A DNA stretch of 44,619 bases from Nocardia exalbida NBRC 100660 (GTDB lineage Bacteria > Actinomycetota > Actinomycetes > Mycobacteriales > Mycobacteriaceae): the NCBI RefSeq assembly GCF_000308575.1, contig NZ_BAFZ01000046.1, forward strand, positions 1 to 44,619, written 5' to 3'. A program made the translations under genes and the position numbers. The notes under the pieces are model-generated. The model was not told where the DNA came from. It was given only the letters and a program-made list of their open reading frames with translations, and ran no database searches. Of this stretch, positions 16,348 through 27,047 are shown piece by piece (within the stretch, counting starts at the first letter, position 1; every line of letters starts with the position of its first letter).

Positions 16348-18765
16348 CGCGACGGGCAGCCTGCCGAACATCTTCTCCAGCCTGGCCCGGCCCTGGAAGG
16401 TGTGGCCGGTCAACCGGTCGGTCCAGCTGCCGGCGGGGAGGTCGAGGAACGTATCGCCCCACCCGGTCTCGGCCAGGCTCACGCTGTGCCGGGTGGCGGC
16501 GACGATGACCTCGGGCGGCTCACCGGTGCGGCCGCGGGCGTAGGACACCACCTTGGCCGCGTGGTCGCCGGTGGCGAACAGCGGCCGGTAGGTGCCGCCG
16601 ACGAAGCAATCGGGACGTTCGCGGCGCAACCACAGCGCGTAGGCGACGATCCACATCTTCGCCGCGCCGGTGGTGTCCAGCGCCGGTGTGCCGGTGAGCG
16701 ACTGGAGCATGCCCGCGCGGGCGGCGAAGTCCACCGGCCTGCGGTTGTCCGGGTCGACCAGGGAGTCCTCCCACAGCTCACAGCCCTGGTAGACGTCCGG
16801 TATGCCCGGTCCGCACAGTTGCAGCAGTTTCTGCGACAGCGAGTCCGACCAGGCGTGCGGGGCCAGCTCGTGCACCAGGTCACCGAGTTCGGAGCCCACC
16901 GGCCCGTCGATCACCACGTCCAGCCACGCGTGCACGGCGGACTCGAACTCGGCGTCCGGCTCCTCCCAGGAGGTCTTGGTGTTCGCCTCCCTGATCGCTT
17001 TCTCGGCGAACGCGTGCAGGCGTTCGCGCAGGCCGGGCACCGAGGCGGCGGGTCTGCCGTCCGCGGGCCACACCCCGAACATGTTCTGTAGCAGGAACAG
17101 TGCCGTCGCGCCGTCCGGCGCCGGAGCGGTCTCCAGCCAGGCGTCGACATTGCGCGCCCAGGTCTCCGCGGCCTGGGACAGGACGCCGATACGGGCGCGC
17201 ACGTCCTCGCCGCGTTTGGTGTCGTGCGTGGACAGTGTGGTCAAGGTCGCGGGCCACAGCTGCGCGCGCTGGCTGTTGGACAGGTGGAACTCGTTGAGCG
17301 AGTGACCGAAACGTGCCGGGTTGCCGCCGACCTCCTGCAACGAGACCAGCCGCGCGGCCTGATAGAACATGGTGTCCTCGACCGCCTTCGCGGTCACCGC
17401 GCCGCAGACCTGGCTGAAGCGCACCGCCGCGGCCCCGTCGGCGGCCAGCGCCGCGACCAGGACGGCCAGCGGCGCGGTGAGCTCGCTGTTGCGCTTCTCC
17501 ACCTCGGCGATCACCGCGTCCGCCATTCCGGCCAGCGGCGCGTAGTCGGCCCGGTACACCGGCATGAACGCCAGCACCTCGATGGTGGCGTTGGTCAGCG
17601 CCATGGTGTCGAAGCTCTCGGCGTTCGCATCCTGTTTGATGGCGGCGACCAGCCGCCGGATCTCCGGCGTCAGAATGGTTTCCGCGACCGCCCGCTTGAT
17701 CCGGTGCTCGGTCTCGCCGATCCAGGCCCGGTCGCTGCCGTGCCCGGCGACCCGGCGCGAGAGTTCGGTGAGCGCGTGTTCCCCGCGCGGATCGATCAGC
17801 ACGCCGCCGAAATCGGCCAGCGCCTCGTAGCCGGTGGTGCCGTCGATCGGCAGCGTCGCGTCCAACGGCTCGCGGTTGGCCAGGATCTTCTCCACCAGCA
17901 GCAACCGGTGCGGGCCGATCAGCCTGCGCAGCCGGGTCAGATAGCCTGCCGGATCGGCCAGACCGTCCGGGTGGTCGATGCGCACGCCGTCGATCAGGTC
18001 GTGTTCGCACCACGCGGCGAGTTCCCGGTGGGTGACCTCGAAGACCTCGGCGTTCTCCTGCCGGATCGCGGCCAGGCTGCTGACCGCGAAGAACCGCCGG
18101 TAGGTGCACAGCCCGGCCTTCCAGCTCACCAGGCGGTAGTGCTGCTTGTCGTGGATGCGCAGGGCGTTGTCGCCGTCGGTGCCCGGCGCGATCGGGAAAC
18201 GCAGATCGTGCAGCGCGAGCATGGGTTCGGCGCCGGAGCGGTCCACGGTCAAGGCGGCCGGATCGTTCTCGCTCTGCAACACCGGCAGCGCCAGTCGTCC
18301 GCCCGCGCCGTTGCCGGGGCTCCAGTCGATGTCGAAGTACGGCGCGAACCTGGACTCTTGCCCGTTCCGCAGGACGTCCCACCACCAGGCGTTCTGTCGC
18401 GGATCGGCCACGCCGACGTGATTGGGCACCAAGTCCACGATCAGTCCCATGCCGCGGCTGCGCACCTCGTCGGCGAGGGCCTTGAGCCCGGTCGGCCCGC
18501 CCAGGGCGGCGGAGACCGTGGTCGGGTCGGTGACGTCGTAGCCGTGCGTCGAGCCGTGCGTGGCGGTCAGGATCGGTGAGAGGTAGAGGTGCGAAATGCC
18601 CAGCTGCTGGAGGTATTCCGCGATGGTGCGCGCTTCGGCGAAGGTCAGTGCGTCCGGCCGTAGCTGGAGCCGGTAGGCGCTGCGGATCGTCGTCTGGCGG
18701 GCGGGCTTGCGTCGCAGCGATACCGGGTCGGTCACGTGCATCTCGGTGGAATCGGGTGGGTTCAT
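16333..18765 (-). CDS. treY: malto-oligosyltrehalose synthase (TreY)
   Basis: TreY isomerises the reducing-end alpha-1,4 bond of a maltodextrin into an alpha-1,1 bond, producing a trehalosyl end for TreZ. The product is about 810 residues and belongs to GH13: 'IRSAYRLQL' near the start, 'LYLSPILTATHGSTHGYDV', the nucleophile region 'GVRIDHPDGLADP', and the acid/base region 'LLLVEKIL'. The start is ambiguous between ATG codons at 18771 and 18765; both lie 5-12 bases after the treX stop, so the genes form a tight operon. Convergent overlap with the DUF2235 gene at the 3' end. Confidence 0.94.
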   Translation of the reverse strand: MNPPDSTEMHVTDPVSLRRKPARQTTIRSAYRLQLRPDALTFAEARTIAEYLQQLGISHLYLSPILTATHGSTHGYDVTDPTTVSAALGGPTGLKALADEVRSRGMGLIVDLVPNHVGVADPRQNAWWWDVLRNGQESRFAPYFDIDWSPGNGAGGRLALPVLQSENDPAALTVDRSGAEPMLALHDLRFPIAPGTDGDNALRIHDKQHYRLVSWKAGLCTYRRFFAVSSLAAIRQENAEVFEVTHRELAAWCEHDLIDGVRIDHPDGLADPAGYLTRLRRLIGPHRLLLVEKILANREPLDATLPIDGTTGYEALADFGGVLIDPRGEHALTELSRRVAGHGSDRAWIGETEHRIKRAVAETILTPEIRRLVAAIKQDANAESFDTMALTNATIEVLAFMPVYRADYAPLAGMADAVIAEVEKRNSELTAPLAVLVAALAADGAAAVRFSQVCGAVTAKAVEDTMFYQAARLVSLQEVGGNPARFGHSLNEFHLSNSQRAQLWPATLTTLSTHDTKRGEDVRARIGVLSQAAETWARNVDAWLETAPAPDGATALFLLQNMFGVWPADGRPAASVPGLRERLHAFAEKAIREANTKTSWEEPDAEFESAVHAWLDVVIDGPVGSELGDLVHELAPHAWSDSLSQKLLQLCGPGIPDVYQGCELWEDSLVDPDNRRPVDFAARAGMLQSLTGTPALDTTGAAKMWIVAYALWLRRERPDCFVGGTYRPLFATGDHAAKVVSYARGRTGEPPEVIVAATRHSVSLAETGWGDTFLDLPAGSWTDRLTGHTFQGRARLEKMFGRLPVALLVR

Positions 18766-18776
18766 CGGCATTCTGG

Positions 18777-20897
<2,121 letters not shown>

Positions 20898-20904
20898 GGC
20901 AACG

Positions 20905-20910
20905 ACAGTA
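20905..20910 (-). promoter_or_regulatory. -10 box for leaderless treX mRNA
   Basis: On the minus strand TACTGT is followed by seven bases and the ATG of treX, with no Shine-Dalgarno sequence between them. Confidence 0.45.
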
Positions 20911-20956
20911 GCGCCAGCGGGGCATTCCGCAGTGCGGGTGGTTCCGGACGACCGGA

Positions 20957-21143
20957 TCAGGGGAGGTCGAAGGCGTTTTCCGGCCAGCGGCGGCGGTAGC
21001 CGGGAAGTACCGCGACGCGCGCGAGACCGCCGGGTGCGGCCCGTTGCGGAAGGCCGGACACGGCCGGGTAACCGTCCTGGTAGCCCCACAAGCGGGTCGG
21101 GCCGTGCGCTCGCGAGAGGGTACGGCCCGCGCGGCGCGGGCGC
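20957..21143 (-). other. gene gap with a possible protein-end remnant
   Basis: Between treX and the MarR-GNAT gene, a minus-strand frame reads 'LWGYQDGYPAVSG' and ends 'VAVLPGYRRRWPENAFDLP' before its stop at 20957. It looks protein-like but has no convincing start except a TTG giving 41 residues. It may be the 3' end of a lost gene or a very small gene. Otherwise I see nothing here. Confidence 0.25.
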
Positions 21144-21144
21144 G

Positions 21145-22071
21145 TCAGTCCCCGGGCGTGAGCGCCCGCCGCCAGGTCTGGCCGACCAGGTCGTGACCCC
21201 AGCTGTGATGCGGGGTCTGGTCGACGAGCTCGAAGCCCGCCCGTTGGTAGACGCGCCGCGCCGCGGTGAGCACGTCGTTGGTCCACAGCACGATCTCGCG
21301 GTACCCCGCCGCGGTGGCGAAGCGCAGGCACTCGCCGACGAGCGCCGAACCGACGCCGAGGCCGCGGGCGGTGGGCTCCACCAGGAGCAATCGCAGCCGC
21401 GCGGTGCTGTCGTCCTCGCGAACGCAGAAGACGCTGCCCACCGGGTGACCGTCCGCTTCCGCGATCCAGGCGCGCTCGCGCCGCTCGTCGCGGGAAGCCA
21501 GGTAATCGGCCACGATGCGCACGATCAGTTCCTCGTAGGTCGCGTCCCAGCCGTATTCGTTCGCGTAGAGCTCCGCATGGCGCTGGATGACCCAGCCGTA
21601 GTCGCCGGAGCGCGGGGCTCGCAGCGAGAAGGCGGGCGCGGCGGCGGGCCGGTCCAGAATCCGCTGGATGGTTCGCATCGCCGTGATCAGCCGGGTCCGA
21701 TTCGCTCGCGGCTGCCCGTCGAGCAGCGCGCCGACTTCGTCGCTGGAGCGTTGATCGAGCGTCGCGAAGACCTCCCTGCCCCGGTCGGTGAGCCGCACCT
21801 CCTGGCGGCGGCCGTCGGTGCCGGAGCGATTGCGCCGCACGAGACCGGACTGTTCGAACCGGGCCAGGATGCGGCTGAGGTAGCCGGCGTCGAGGTCGAG
21901 CGCGCGCCGCAGCGCGACCACTTCGGTCGCGTCGGATGCCGCCAGTTCGAACAGGATCCGCGCCTCGGTCAGCGAGTACCGGCTGTCGTGCAGTCCCTCG
22001 CCCAGTACGCCGATCACCCGGGTGTAGTGGCGGTTGAACTCGCGGACGGCGGCGATGTCGGCGGCGGTCAC
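21145..22071 (-). CDS. MarR regulator fused to GNAT acetyltransferase
   Basis: The 308-residue protein has two domains. Residues to about 150 are a MarR winged helix ('[15 protein letters not shown]', '[32 protein letters not shown]'). The rest is a GNAT N-acetyltransferase with the acetyl-CoA loop '[10 protein letters not shown]' and '[16 protein letters not shown]'. This fusion is known in actinobacteria and Proteobacteria; the acetyl acceptor is unknown. The GTG at 22071 is chosen because GGAG lies seven bases before it; the upstream TTG at 22098 falls inside a palindrome that is probably the operator. Divergent to bioA. Confidence 0.9.
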   Translation of the reverse strand: MTAADIAAVREFNRHYTRVIGVLGEGLHDSRYSLTEARILFELAASDATEVVALRRALDLDAGYLSRILARFEQSGLVRRNRSGTDGRRQEVRLTDRGREVFATLDQRSSDEVGALLDGQPRANRTRLITAMRTIQRILDRPAAAPAFSLRAPRSGDYGWVIQRHAELYANEYGWDATYEELIVRIVADYLASRDERRERAWIAEADGHPVGSVFCVREDDSTARLRLLLVEPTARGLGVGSALVGECLRFATAAGYREIVLWTNDVLTAARRVYQRAGFELVDQTPHHSWGHDLVGQTWRRALTPGD

Positions 22072-22085
22072 GTCGGCTCCAATCC

Positions 22086-22098
22086 TTGACTGAGTCAA
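22086..22098. promoter_or_regulatory. perfect 13-bp palindrome, putative MarR-GNAT operator
   Basis: TTGACT-G-AGTCAA is a perfect inverted repeat of a form bound by many MarR proteins. It lies 15 bases before the MarR-GNAT start codon and 86 bases before the BioQ site of the divergent bioA gene, suggesting self-regulation. Confidence 0.5.
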
Positions 22099-22183
22099 AG
22101 AATATCGCGGGGCGGCTCGCCCGGTCGGGAAACGGCCGGACTCCGCCGACCTGCCTGAGGGAGCCGACCGGCTCGGGTGCTAA

Positions 22184-22200
22184 CTTGAACGGCGTTCAAG
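22184..22200. promoter_or_regulatory. BioQ operator in front of bioA
   Basis: CTTGAAC-GGC-GTTCAAG is a perfect 17-base palindrome. It overlaps TAACTT (22181-22186), a likely -10 box. The core TGAAC-N3-GTTCA recurs before bioF and bioB, and the BioQ gene lies next to bioB, so the regulator assignment is well supported internally. Confidence 0.8.
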
Positions 22201-22238
22201 CCGCCCCGGACGGCCGGGGCCGTGACGCGAGGATTCCT

Positions 22239-23519
22239 GTGGCACTGACCCCCGACGAGATCACCGCACTCGACGCCGAACACGTCTGGCATCCCTACGG
22301 TGGTTTCCCCGCGACGACCGAACCGCTGGTGGTGACCGCCGCCGCGGGCACCAGGCTGACCTTGGCCGACGGCCGCGAGGTGGTCGACGGCATGAGTTCC
22401 TGGTGGGCCGCCATCCACGGTTACCGGCATCCGGTGCTCGACGCCGCGCTGGTCGGCCAGTCGCGGCGGATGAGTCACGTGATGTTCGGCGGGCTCACCC
22501 ACGAGCCCGCGGCCCGGCTGGCCGAACTGCTGGTCGAATCGACACCGGCCGGGCTGGACAAAGTGTTCCTGTGCGACTCCGGCTCGGTGTCGGTCGAGGT
22601 CGCCGTGAAGATGTGCCTGCAGTACTGGCGCTCGCTGGGCAAGCCGGAGAAACGGCGGCTGCTCACCTGGCGCGGCGGGTACCACGGCGACACGTTCACG
22701 CCGATGAGCGTGTGCGACCCCGAGGGCGGCATGCACTCGCTGTGGACCGACATCCTGGTGAACCAGGTGTTCGCGCCGGTGCCGCCGAGCGAGTACCGGC
22801 CGGAGTACGCGGCGGAACTGGAGCGCCTGATCGCGGCGCACGCGGGCGAACTCGCGGCGGTCGTCGTGGAGCCGCTCGTCCAGGGTGCGGGCGGGATGCG
22901 CTGGCACGACCCCGGCTATCTCACCGACCTGCGCAGGCTGTGCGACGAACACGGAGTGCTGCTGGTCTTCGACGAGATCGCGACCGGATTCGGCCGCACC
23001 GGAACGCTGTTCGCGGCCGACGTGGCAGGCGTGAGCCCGGATGTGATGTGCGTCGGCAAAGCGCTGACCGGCGGCTATCTCACCCTGGCCGCCGCGCTGT
23101 GCACCACGCGGATCGCCGAGACGATCAGCGCGGCGCACGGCGGGCTCATGCACGGTCCCACGTTCATGGGTAACCCGCTGGCCTGCGCGGTCGCCGTCGC
23201 GTCGATCGAGTTGCTGCGCTCGCGCGACTGGCGCGGCGAGGTGGCCCGGATCGAGGCGGAGCTGACGGCGGGCCTGGCTCCGGTGCGCGGCCTGCCCGGT
23301 GTGGTGGAGGCGCGGGTGCTCGGCGCGATCGGCGTGATCGAGCTGGACCGTCCGGTGGACATGCGCGCCGCGACCGACGCCGCGGTGGCCGCCGGGGTGT
23401 GGCTGCGTCCTTTCCGCAACCTGGTGTACGCCATGCCGCCGTTCATCAGCACCTCCGGCGACATCGCGACGATCACCGCCGGGATGCGCGCCGCGGTGGC
23501 CGCGCAGACCGCTCGGTGA
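22239..23519 (+). CDS. bioA: adenosylmethionine-8-amino-7-oxononanoate aminotransferase
   Basis: BioA converts 8-amino-7-oxononanoate to 7,8-diaminononanoate with S-adenosylmethionine as amino donor, the antepenultimate step of biotin synthesis. The 426-residue protein is a class III PLP aminotransferase: 'HVWHPYGGF', '[19 protein letters not shown]', '[14 protein letters not shown]'-like motif at about 110, '[13 protein letters not shown]' and the PLP lysine K274 in '[10 protein letters not shown]'. The GTG at 22239 has GAGGA upstream and gives the family N-terminus; the longer frame runs through the operator. In mycobacteria bioA, bioF and bioD are contiguous; here three unrelated genes separate bioA from bioF. 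Confidence 0.96.
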   Translation: MALTPDEITALDAEHVWHPYGGFPATTEPLVVTAAAGTRLTLADGREVVDGMSSWWAAIHGYRHPVLDAALVGQSRRMSHVMFGGLTHEPAARLAELLVESTPAGLDKVFLCDSGSVSVEVAVKMCLQYWRSLGKPEKRRLLTWRGGYHGDTFTPMSVCDPEGGMHSLWTDILVNQVFAPVPPSEYRPEYAAELERLIAAHAGELAAVVVEPLVQGAGGMRWHDPGYLTDLRRLCDEHGVLLVFDEIATGFGRTGTLFAADVAGVSPDVMCVGKALTGGYLTLAAALCTTRIAETISAAHGGLMHGPTFMGNPLACAVAVASIELLRSRDWRGEVARIEAELTAGLAPVRGLPGVVEARVLGAIGVIELDRPVDMRAATDAAVAAGVWLRPFRNLVYAMPPFISTSGDIATITAGMRAAVAAQTAR

Positions 23520-23523
23520 CCGG

Positions 23524-23895
23524 TCAGGCGATCCACGGTGGGACGATCGTGCCGTCGCCCTCCGGTGTTCCGGCCCGGGCGCCCGCCGGTGCGGTGACGA
23601 TGGCGGTGAAGCCGTGCCCGGTGCGCACCTGCCGCAGGACGTTCGCCGGGAGGATCACCGTATCGCCCTCGGCGGCAGTGAGTTCGGTGCCGTCGAGCGC
23701 GATGTCGACGCGTCCGGCGAGGACGGTCCAGATCTGTTCGGCGTCGATGAAGTGCAGTGGTCCGGCCGTGTCCGCGGGGACATCGACCCGCCACAGCGCG
23801 AGCCCGGAGCCGCCCTGGGTGGGGGAGGCGAGTGTGGTCATGACGCCGCTCGGGGTTTCGGTGCGGCGGGTGTCGGAGTGTCGGATGACGGTCAT
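23524..23895 (-). CDS. cupin-domain protein
   Basis: The 123-residue protein is a single cupin barrel: 'LHFIDAEQIWTVLAGRVDIALDGTE' and 'AAEGDTVILPANVLRQVRTG'. The first cupin motif keeps one histidine (H in 'GPLHF') and a glutamate, but the second has no histidine at the usual place, so metal binding is uncertain. The start at 23895 has AGGTGG eight bases upstream. It is divergent to a MarR gene with two operator-like palindromes between them, so it is probably the target of that regulator. Function unknown. Confidence 0.85.
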   Translation of the reverse strand: MTVIRHSDTRRTETPSGVMTTLASPTQGGSGLALWRVDVPADTAGPLHFIDAEQIWTVLAGRVDIALDGTELTAAEGDTVILPANVLRQVRTGHGFTAIVTAPAGARAGTPEGDGTIVPPWIA

Positions 23896-23914
23896 CGGGC
23901 TACCACCTAAAATA

Positions 23915-23950
23915 GACAACATGGTTGTCCATATAGTCAACGAGGTTGTC
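23915..23950. promoter_or_regulatory. two MarR-type operators, centres 21 bp apart
   Basis: GACAAC-ATG-GTTGTC (23915-23929) is a perfect palindrome. GTCAAC-GAG-GTTGTC (23936-23950) is the same with one mismatch. Their centres are 21 bases apart, two turns of the helix, so bound dimers would face the same side. They cover the shared control region of the cupin and marR genes; TATAGT (23932-23937) between them may be the marR -10 box. Confidence 0.65.
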
Positions 23951-23954
23951 CATC

Positions 23955-24437
23955 ATGTCAAGTGACGCGGGTGGCTACGAGTTGCCGCTGCGCATGCTGC
24001 TCGGCTTCCGCGCCGTGGTCGACGAGGTGCACGCCGAACTGGCCGAGCACGGGCATGCCGAGTTACGGCCGATGCACGGCTTCGTCTTCCAGGCGGTCGG
24101 CCGCGCGGGCGGACCCTACGGTTGCACGGCCGCGGATCTCGGGCGCGCGCTCGGCGTCTCGAAACAAGCCGCGGGCAAGCACATCGAGACGCTCGAGCGG
24201 CTGGGCTACCTGCGCCGTGGGCACGATCCGACCGACGCGCGCCGCAAGGTCTACACGCTGACCGAACGCGCCGAGGACGTCTTGACCCGATCGGCGCGCG
24301 CCTTCGACCGGATCCACGACCGCTGGGCGAACCTGCTCGGCGCGCACCGGCTGGCCGAGTTGGAACGCGATCTGCGCTTGCTGACGCCCGGCGAGGTGTT
24401 CCGGCTCGATACGCCGAATTGGTTCACCGGTCCGTGA
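23955..24437 (+). CDS. MarR-family transcriptional regulator
   Basis: The 160-residue protein has a MarR winged helix: 'YGCTAADLGRALGVSKQAAGKHIETLERLGYLRRGHDPTD' and 'DARRKVYTLTERAEDVL'. The dimerisation helices lie at both ends. The ATG at 23955 follows GAGG at a distance of 10 bases; a TTG three codons upstream is less likely because it falls in an operator. It is divergent to the cupin gene and overlaps the convergent gene at its 3' end by 14 bases. Confidence 0.9.
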   Translation: MSSDAGGYELPLRMLLGFRAVVDEVHAELAEHGHAELRPMHGFVFQAVGRAGGPYGCTAADLGRALGVSKQAAGKHIETLERLGYLRRGHDPTDARRKVYTLTERAEDVLTRSARAFDRIHDRWANLLGAHRLAELERDLRLLTPGEVFRLDTPNWFTGP

Positions 24438-24744
24438 ACCGGTCGTGCGGGGTGCCGGGGATCTCCGGACGATCGCTGTCCGACACCATCTCCCACACCC
24501 GGAAGATGCAGTGGTAATCGTCCGACCAGCCACGAACCATCAGCAAGTAGGTGTCGCCGTCGCGCAGGACGATGCGGCGACCGCGCAGTTTGGGATGTTC
24601 GGGGGTGTAGGTGGGCAGCACGCCGGCCAGCTTCGCCAATGCCTGCGCGCGCGTGCCGACCACTTCGGTGAGAATCCGGGGTGACCAGCGCTTCTGCTCC
24701 CCCGAGCCCGTTGTTTCCTCGACGACTATCGCCCACCGCGGCAT
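24424..24744 (-). CDS. conserved hypothetical protein, about 106 residues
   Basis: The protein begins 'MPRWAIVVEETTGSG', has 'RILTEVVGTRAQALAKL', 'LPTYTPEHPKLRGRRIVLRDGDTYLLMVRG' and ends with a tryptophan-rich 'FRVWEMVSDS'. It is soluble with alternating hydrophobic strands. I recognise it only as an actinobacterial uncharacterised type; no function can be named. GGGAGG lies 11 bases before the chosen ATG. It is divergent to bioF and overlaps marR at the 3' end. Confidence 0.7.
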   Translation of the reverse strand: MPRWAIVVEETTGSGEQKRWSPRILTEVVGTRAQALAKLAGVLPTYTPEHPKLRGRRIVLRDGDTYLLMVRGWSDDYHCIFRVWEMVSDSDRPEIPGTPHDRFTDR

Positions 24745-24839
24745 CCGGCCGTTTTCCTCCCCGGTGAAACTTCGCCACCGCAGGCCGGTGACAACCACCA
24801 ACGTTGGCTCAACGGTACCAGCGGGCGGTGGGCGGGCGG

Positions 24840-24856
24840 CCTGAACAGTGTTCAAG
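24840..24856. promoter_or_regulatory. BioQ operator in front of bioF
   Basis: CCTGAAC-AGT-GTTCAAG has the core TGAAC-N3-GTTCA and differs from perfect symmetry at one outer position. It directly precedes TATGCT (24857-24862), a likely -10 box, so binding would block the bioFD promoter. Transcription would begin next to the GTG start at 24871. Confidence 0.8.
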
Positions 24857-24870
24857 TATGCTGCGGAGCT

Positions 24871-26019
24871 GTGACTACCGATCCGCTGAGCTGGTTGGAC
24901 GAACGCGCGTCCGCGCGCGTGGCCGCGGGATTGCGCCGCGAGCTGCGCCCGCGCGCCGCACAGGCGCCGTCGATCGATCTCGCCTCCAACGACTACCTGG
25001 GCCTGGTCCGCCGCCCCGAGGTGATCGAAGGCGCCATCGAGGCGGTGCGCCGCTGGGGCGCGGGGGCGACCGGGTCGCGCCTGGTCACCGGCACCACCGC
25101 GGAGCACGAACTGCTGGAGACGGAGCTGGCCGAATTCGTCGGCGCCGAAGCGGGACTCGTGTTCGCCTCCGGTTACGCGGCCAACCTGGGCGCGGTCACC
25201 GCGCTCGCCGGGCGCGGCTCGCTCGTGATCTCCGACGCCGGTAGTCACGCCTCGCTGGTGGACGCGTGCAGGCTGTCTCGTGCCCGGGTGGAGATCGCGC
25301 CGCATCGCGACGTCGCGGCGGTGGACCGGCTGCTGTCGGAACGCACCGAGGAACGCGCGCTGGTCCTCACCGATTCGGTGTTCAGCGCCGACGGCGATCT
25401 CGCCCCACTGACCGAACTGCACCGGGTGACCAGGGCCAACGCGGCGGTGCTCGTGGTGGACGAGGCGCACGGCCTCGGCGTGCGCGGTGCTGGCGGGCGC
25501 GGGCTGGTGCACGAGTGCGGGCTGGCCGGTGCGCCGGACCTGGTGATCACCGCCACGCTGTCGAAATCCCTTGCCGCGCAGGGCGGTGTGGTGCTGGCCA
25601 GTGCGCGGGTGCGTGCCCACCTCATCGATGCCGCGCGCACGTTCATCTTCGATACCGGTCTCGCGCCCGCCGCCGTCGGCGCCGCGCGGGCCGCGCTGCG
25701 CCTGCTGCGCACCGAACCGGCGCTGGCCGGTCGGGTGCTGGACCGCGCCGCCGACATCGCCCGGATCGCCGGGGTGCCTACGCCGCCGTCGGCGGTGGTG
25801 TCGGTAGTGCTCGGCCCGGCGCAGGTGGCTTTCGACGCCGCTCAGGCCTGCCGGGCGCGCGGGCTCGACGTGGGTTGCTTTCGTCCGCCGACGGTTCCGG
25901 AAGGCACGTCGCGACTGCGCCTGACCGCGCGCGCGAACCTCACCGCGGCCGAACTCGACGCCATCGCGGCGGTGCTCGGCGAGGTGCTGGCCGAGGCGCG
26001 AGAGGCGGTGCCCGCGTGA
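24871..26019 (+). CDS. bioF: 8-amino-7-oxononanoate synthase
   Basis: BioF condenses pimeloyl thioester with alanine to 8-amino-7-oxononanoate, using PLP. The 382-residue protein has '[17 protein letters not shown]', '[21 protein letters not shown]', '[10 protein letters not shown]' and the PLP lysine K232 in '[12 protein letters not shown]'. The GTG at 24871 has GGAG five bases upstream. It overlaps bioD by four bases (GTGA), giving translational coupling. A BioQ operator lies directly upstream. Confidence 0.97.
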   Translation: MTTDPLSWLDERASARVAAGLRRELRPRAAQAPSIDLASNDYLGLVRRPEVIEGAIEAVRRWGAGATGSRLVTGTTAEHELLETELAEFVGAEAGLVFASGYAANLGAVTALAGRGSLVISDAGSHASLVDACRLSRARVEIAPHRDVAAVDRLLSERTEERALVLTDSVFSADGDLAPLTELHRVTRANAAVLVVDEAHGLGVRGAGGRGLVHECGLAGAPDLVITATLSKSLAAQGGVVLASARVRAHLIDAARTFIFDTGLAPAAVGAARAALRLLRTEPALAGRVLDRAADIARIAGVPTPPSAVVSVVLGPAQVAFDAAQACRARGLDVGCFRPPTVPEGTSRLRLTARANLTAAELDAIAAVLGEVLAEAREAVPA

Positions 26020-26690
26020 CCGTCCTGCTGATCACCGGAACCTCCACCGACGTCGGCAAGACCGTCGTCACCGCGGCCGTCGCCGCCGTGGCGCGGGCAA
26101 GCGGTCGTTCGGTGGCGGTGTGCAAGCCGGGCCAGACCGGTGTCGCGGCAGGCGAACCGGGTGACCTCGCGGAGATCGAGCGGCTGTCGGGCGTCACCAG
26201 GACGGTCGAACTCGCCCGCTACCCCGACCCGCTGGCACCCGACACTGCCGCCCGCCGCGCCGGGCTGCCCGAGCTGACGCTCGCCGACACCGCCGCCGCC
26301 GTCGACTCCCTGGCGGACGCCGACCTGGTTCTGGTCGAGGGCGCGGGCGGGCTGCTGGTGCGCCTGGGCGATTTCACCTTGCTCGACCTCGCCCAGAAAC
26401 TCGGCGCACCCGTTCTGCTGGTCACCGCCGCCGGGCTGGGCACGCTCAACCACACCGAACTGACCACCCGCGCACTGCAATCGGCGGGCGTGCGGTGCGC
26501 GGGCCTGGTGATCGGCTCCTGGCCCGCCGAACCGGACCTCGCCGCCGAGTGCAACCGCACCGATCTGCCCCGCGTCACCGGCGTCGATCTGGTGGGCTCG
26601 GTACCGGAAGGCGCGGGCGGCTGGCAGCGCGCGCGATTCACCGCCGCCGCCGCGGGGTGGTTCGATCCCGCCTGGTCGCCTTTCCGCTGA
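26016..26690 (+). CDS. bioD: dethiobiotin synthetase
   Basis: BioD forms the ureido ring of dethiobiotin from diaminononanoate, CO2 and ATP. The 224-residue protein has the P-loop 'GTSTDVGKT' (residues 8-16), the substrate-binding 'CKPGQTGV' and '[10 protein letters not shown]', and the nucleotide-recognition 'GSWP' region. It starts within the bioF stop codon and is clearly co-transcribed with it. Length is normal. Confidence 0.97.
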   Translation: MTVLLITGTSTDVGKTVVTAAVAAVARASGRSVAVCKPGQTGVAAGEPGDLAEIERLSGVTRTVELARYPDPLAPDTAARRAGLPELTLADTAAAVDSLADADLVLVEGAGGLLVRLGDFTLLDLAQKLGAPVLLVTAAGLGTLNHTELTTRALQSAGVRCAGLVIGSWPAEPDLAAECNRTDLPRVTGVDLVGSVPEGAGGWQRARFTAAAAGWFDPAWSPFR

Positions 26691-26883
26691 CGAGCCGGGC
26701 CGGTCGGTGACATACCCACGACGAACCCACCCGCACCGGCAAGACCACCGCGCACGGTCGTTTCGCACGGCTGGTCCCGCACGAACAGTGAGGCAGATCA
26801 TCTCGTGCGAACCCGTCGACCCTGCGGCGACCGGTGAGCAAAACCATCACCTGCTCGCCGCACGAGCCTGGGAGGCGGCACCG

Positions 26884-27003
26884 ATGTCGAAGTCAGTCAC
26901 ACCGCTGTTGCCGGAAGCCGTCGCGCCCGAAGACAAAGGCCCGGTCGGTGCGTCTCGTCGGGCAAACTCGCGGCCATGCCCCAGGTGGCACGCTGAGCGG
27001 TAG
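26884..27003 (+). CDS. possible 39-residue small protein
   Basis: In the 357-base gap after bioD, an ATG at 26884 has a strong, well-spaced ribosome binding site (GGGAGG, eight bases before it) and opens 39 codons beginning 'MSKSVTPLLPEAVAPEDK'. The C-terminal half is arginine- and proline-rich, as chance frames in this GC content often are. No family is recognised. The rest of 26691-26883 holds nothing I can identify. Confidence 0.25.
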   Translation: MSKSVTPLLPEAVAPEDKGPVGASRRANSRPCPRWHAER

Positions 27004-27034
27004 CGGGTTCGTGGCGACCCTCGGCACCCGTGCC

Positions 27035-27040
27035 TACAGT
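27035..27040 (+). promoter_or_regulatory. -10 box for leaderless hydrolase mRNA
   Basis: TACAGT is followed by GGGATGG (seven bases) and the ATG at 27048, placing the transcription start at the start codon. Confidence 0.45.
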
Positions 27041-27047
27041 GGGATGG

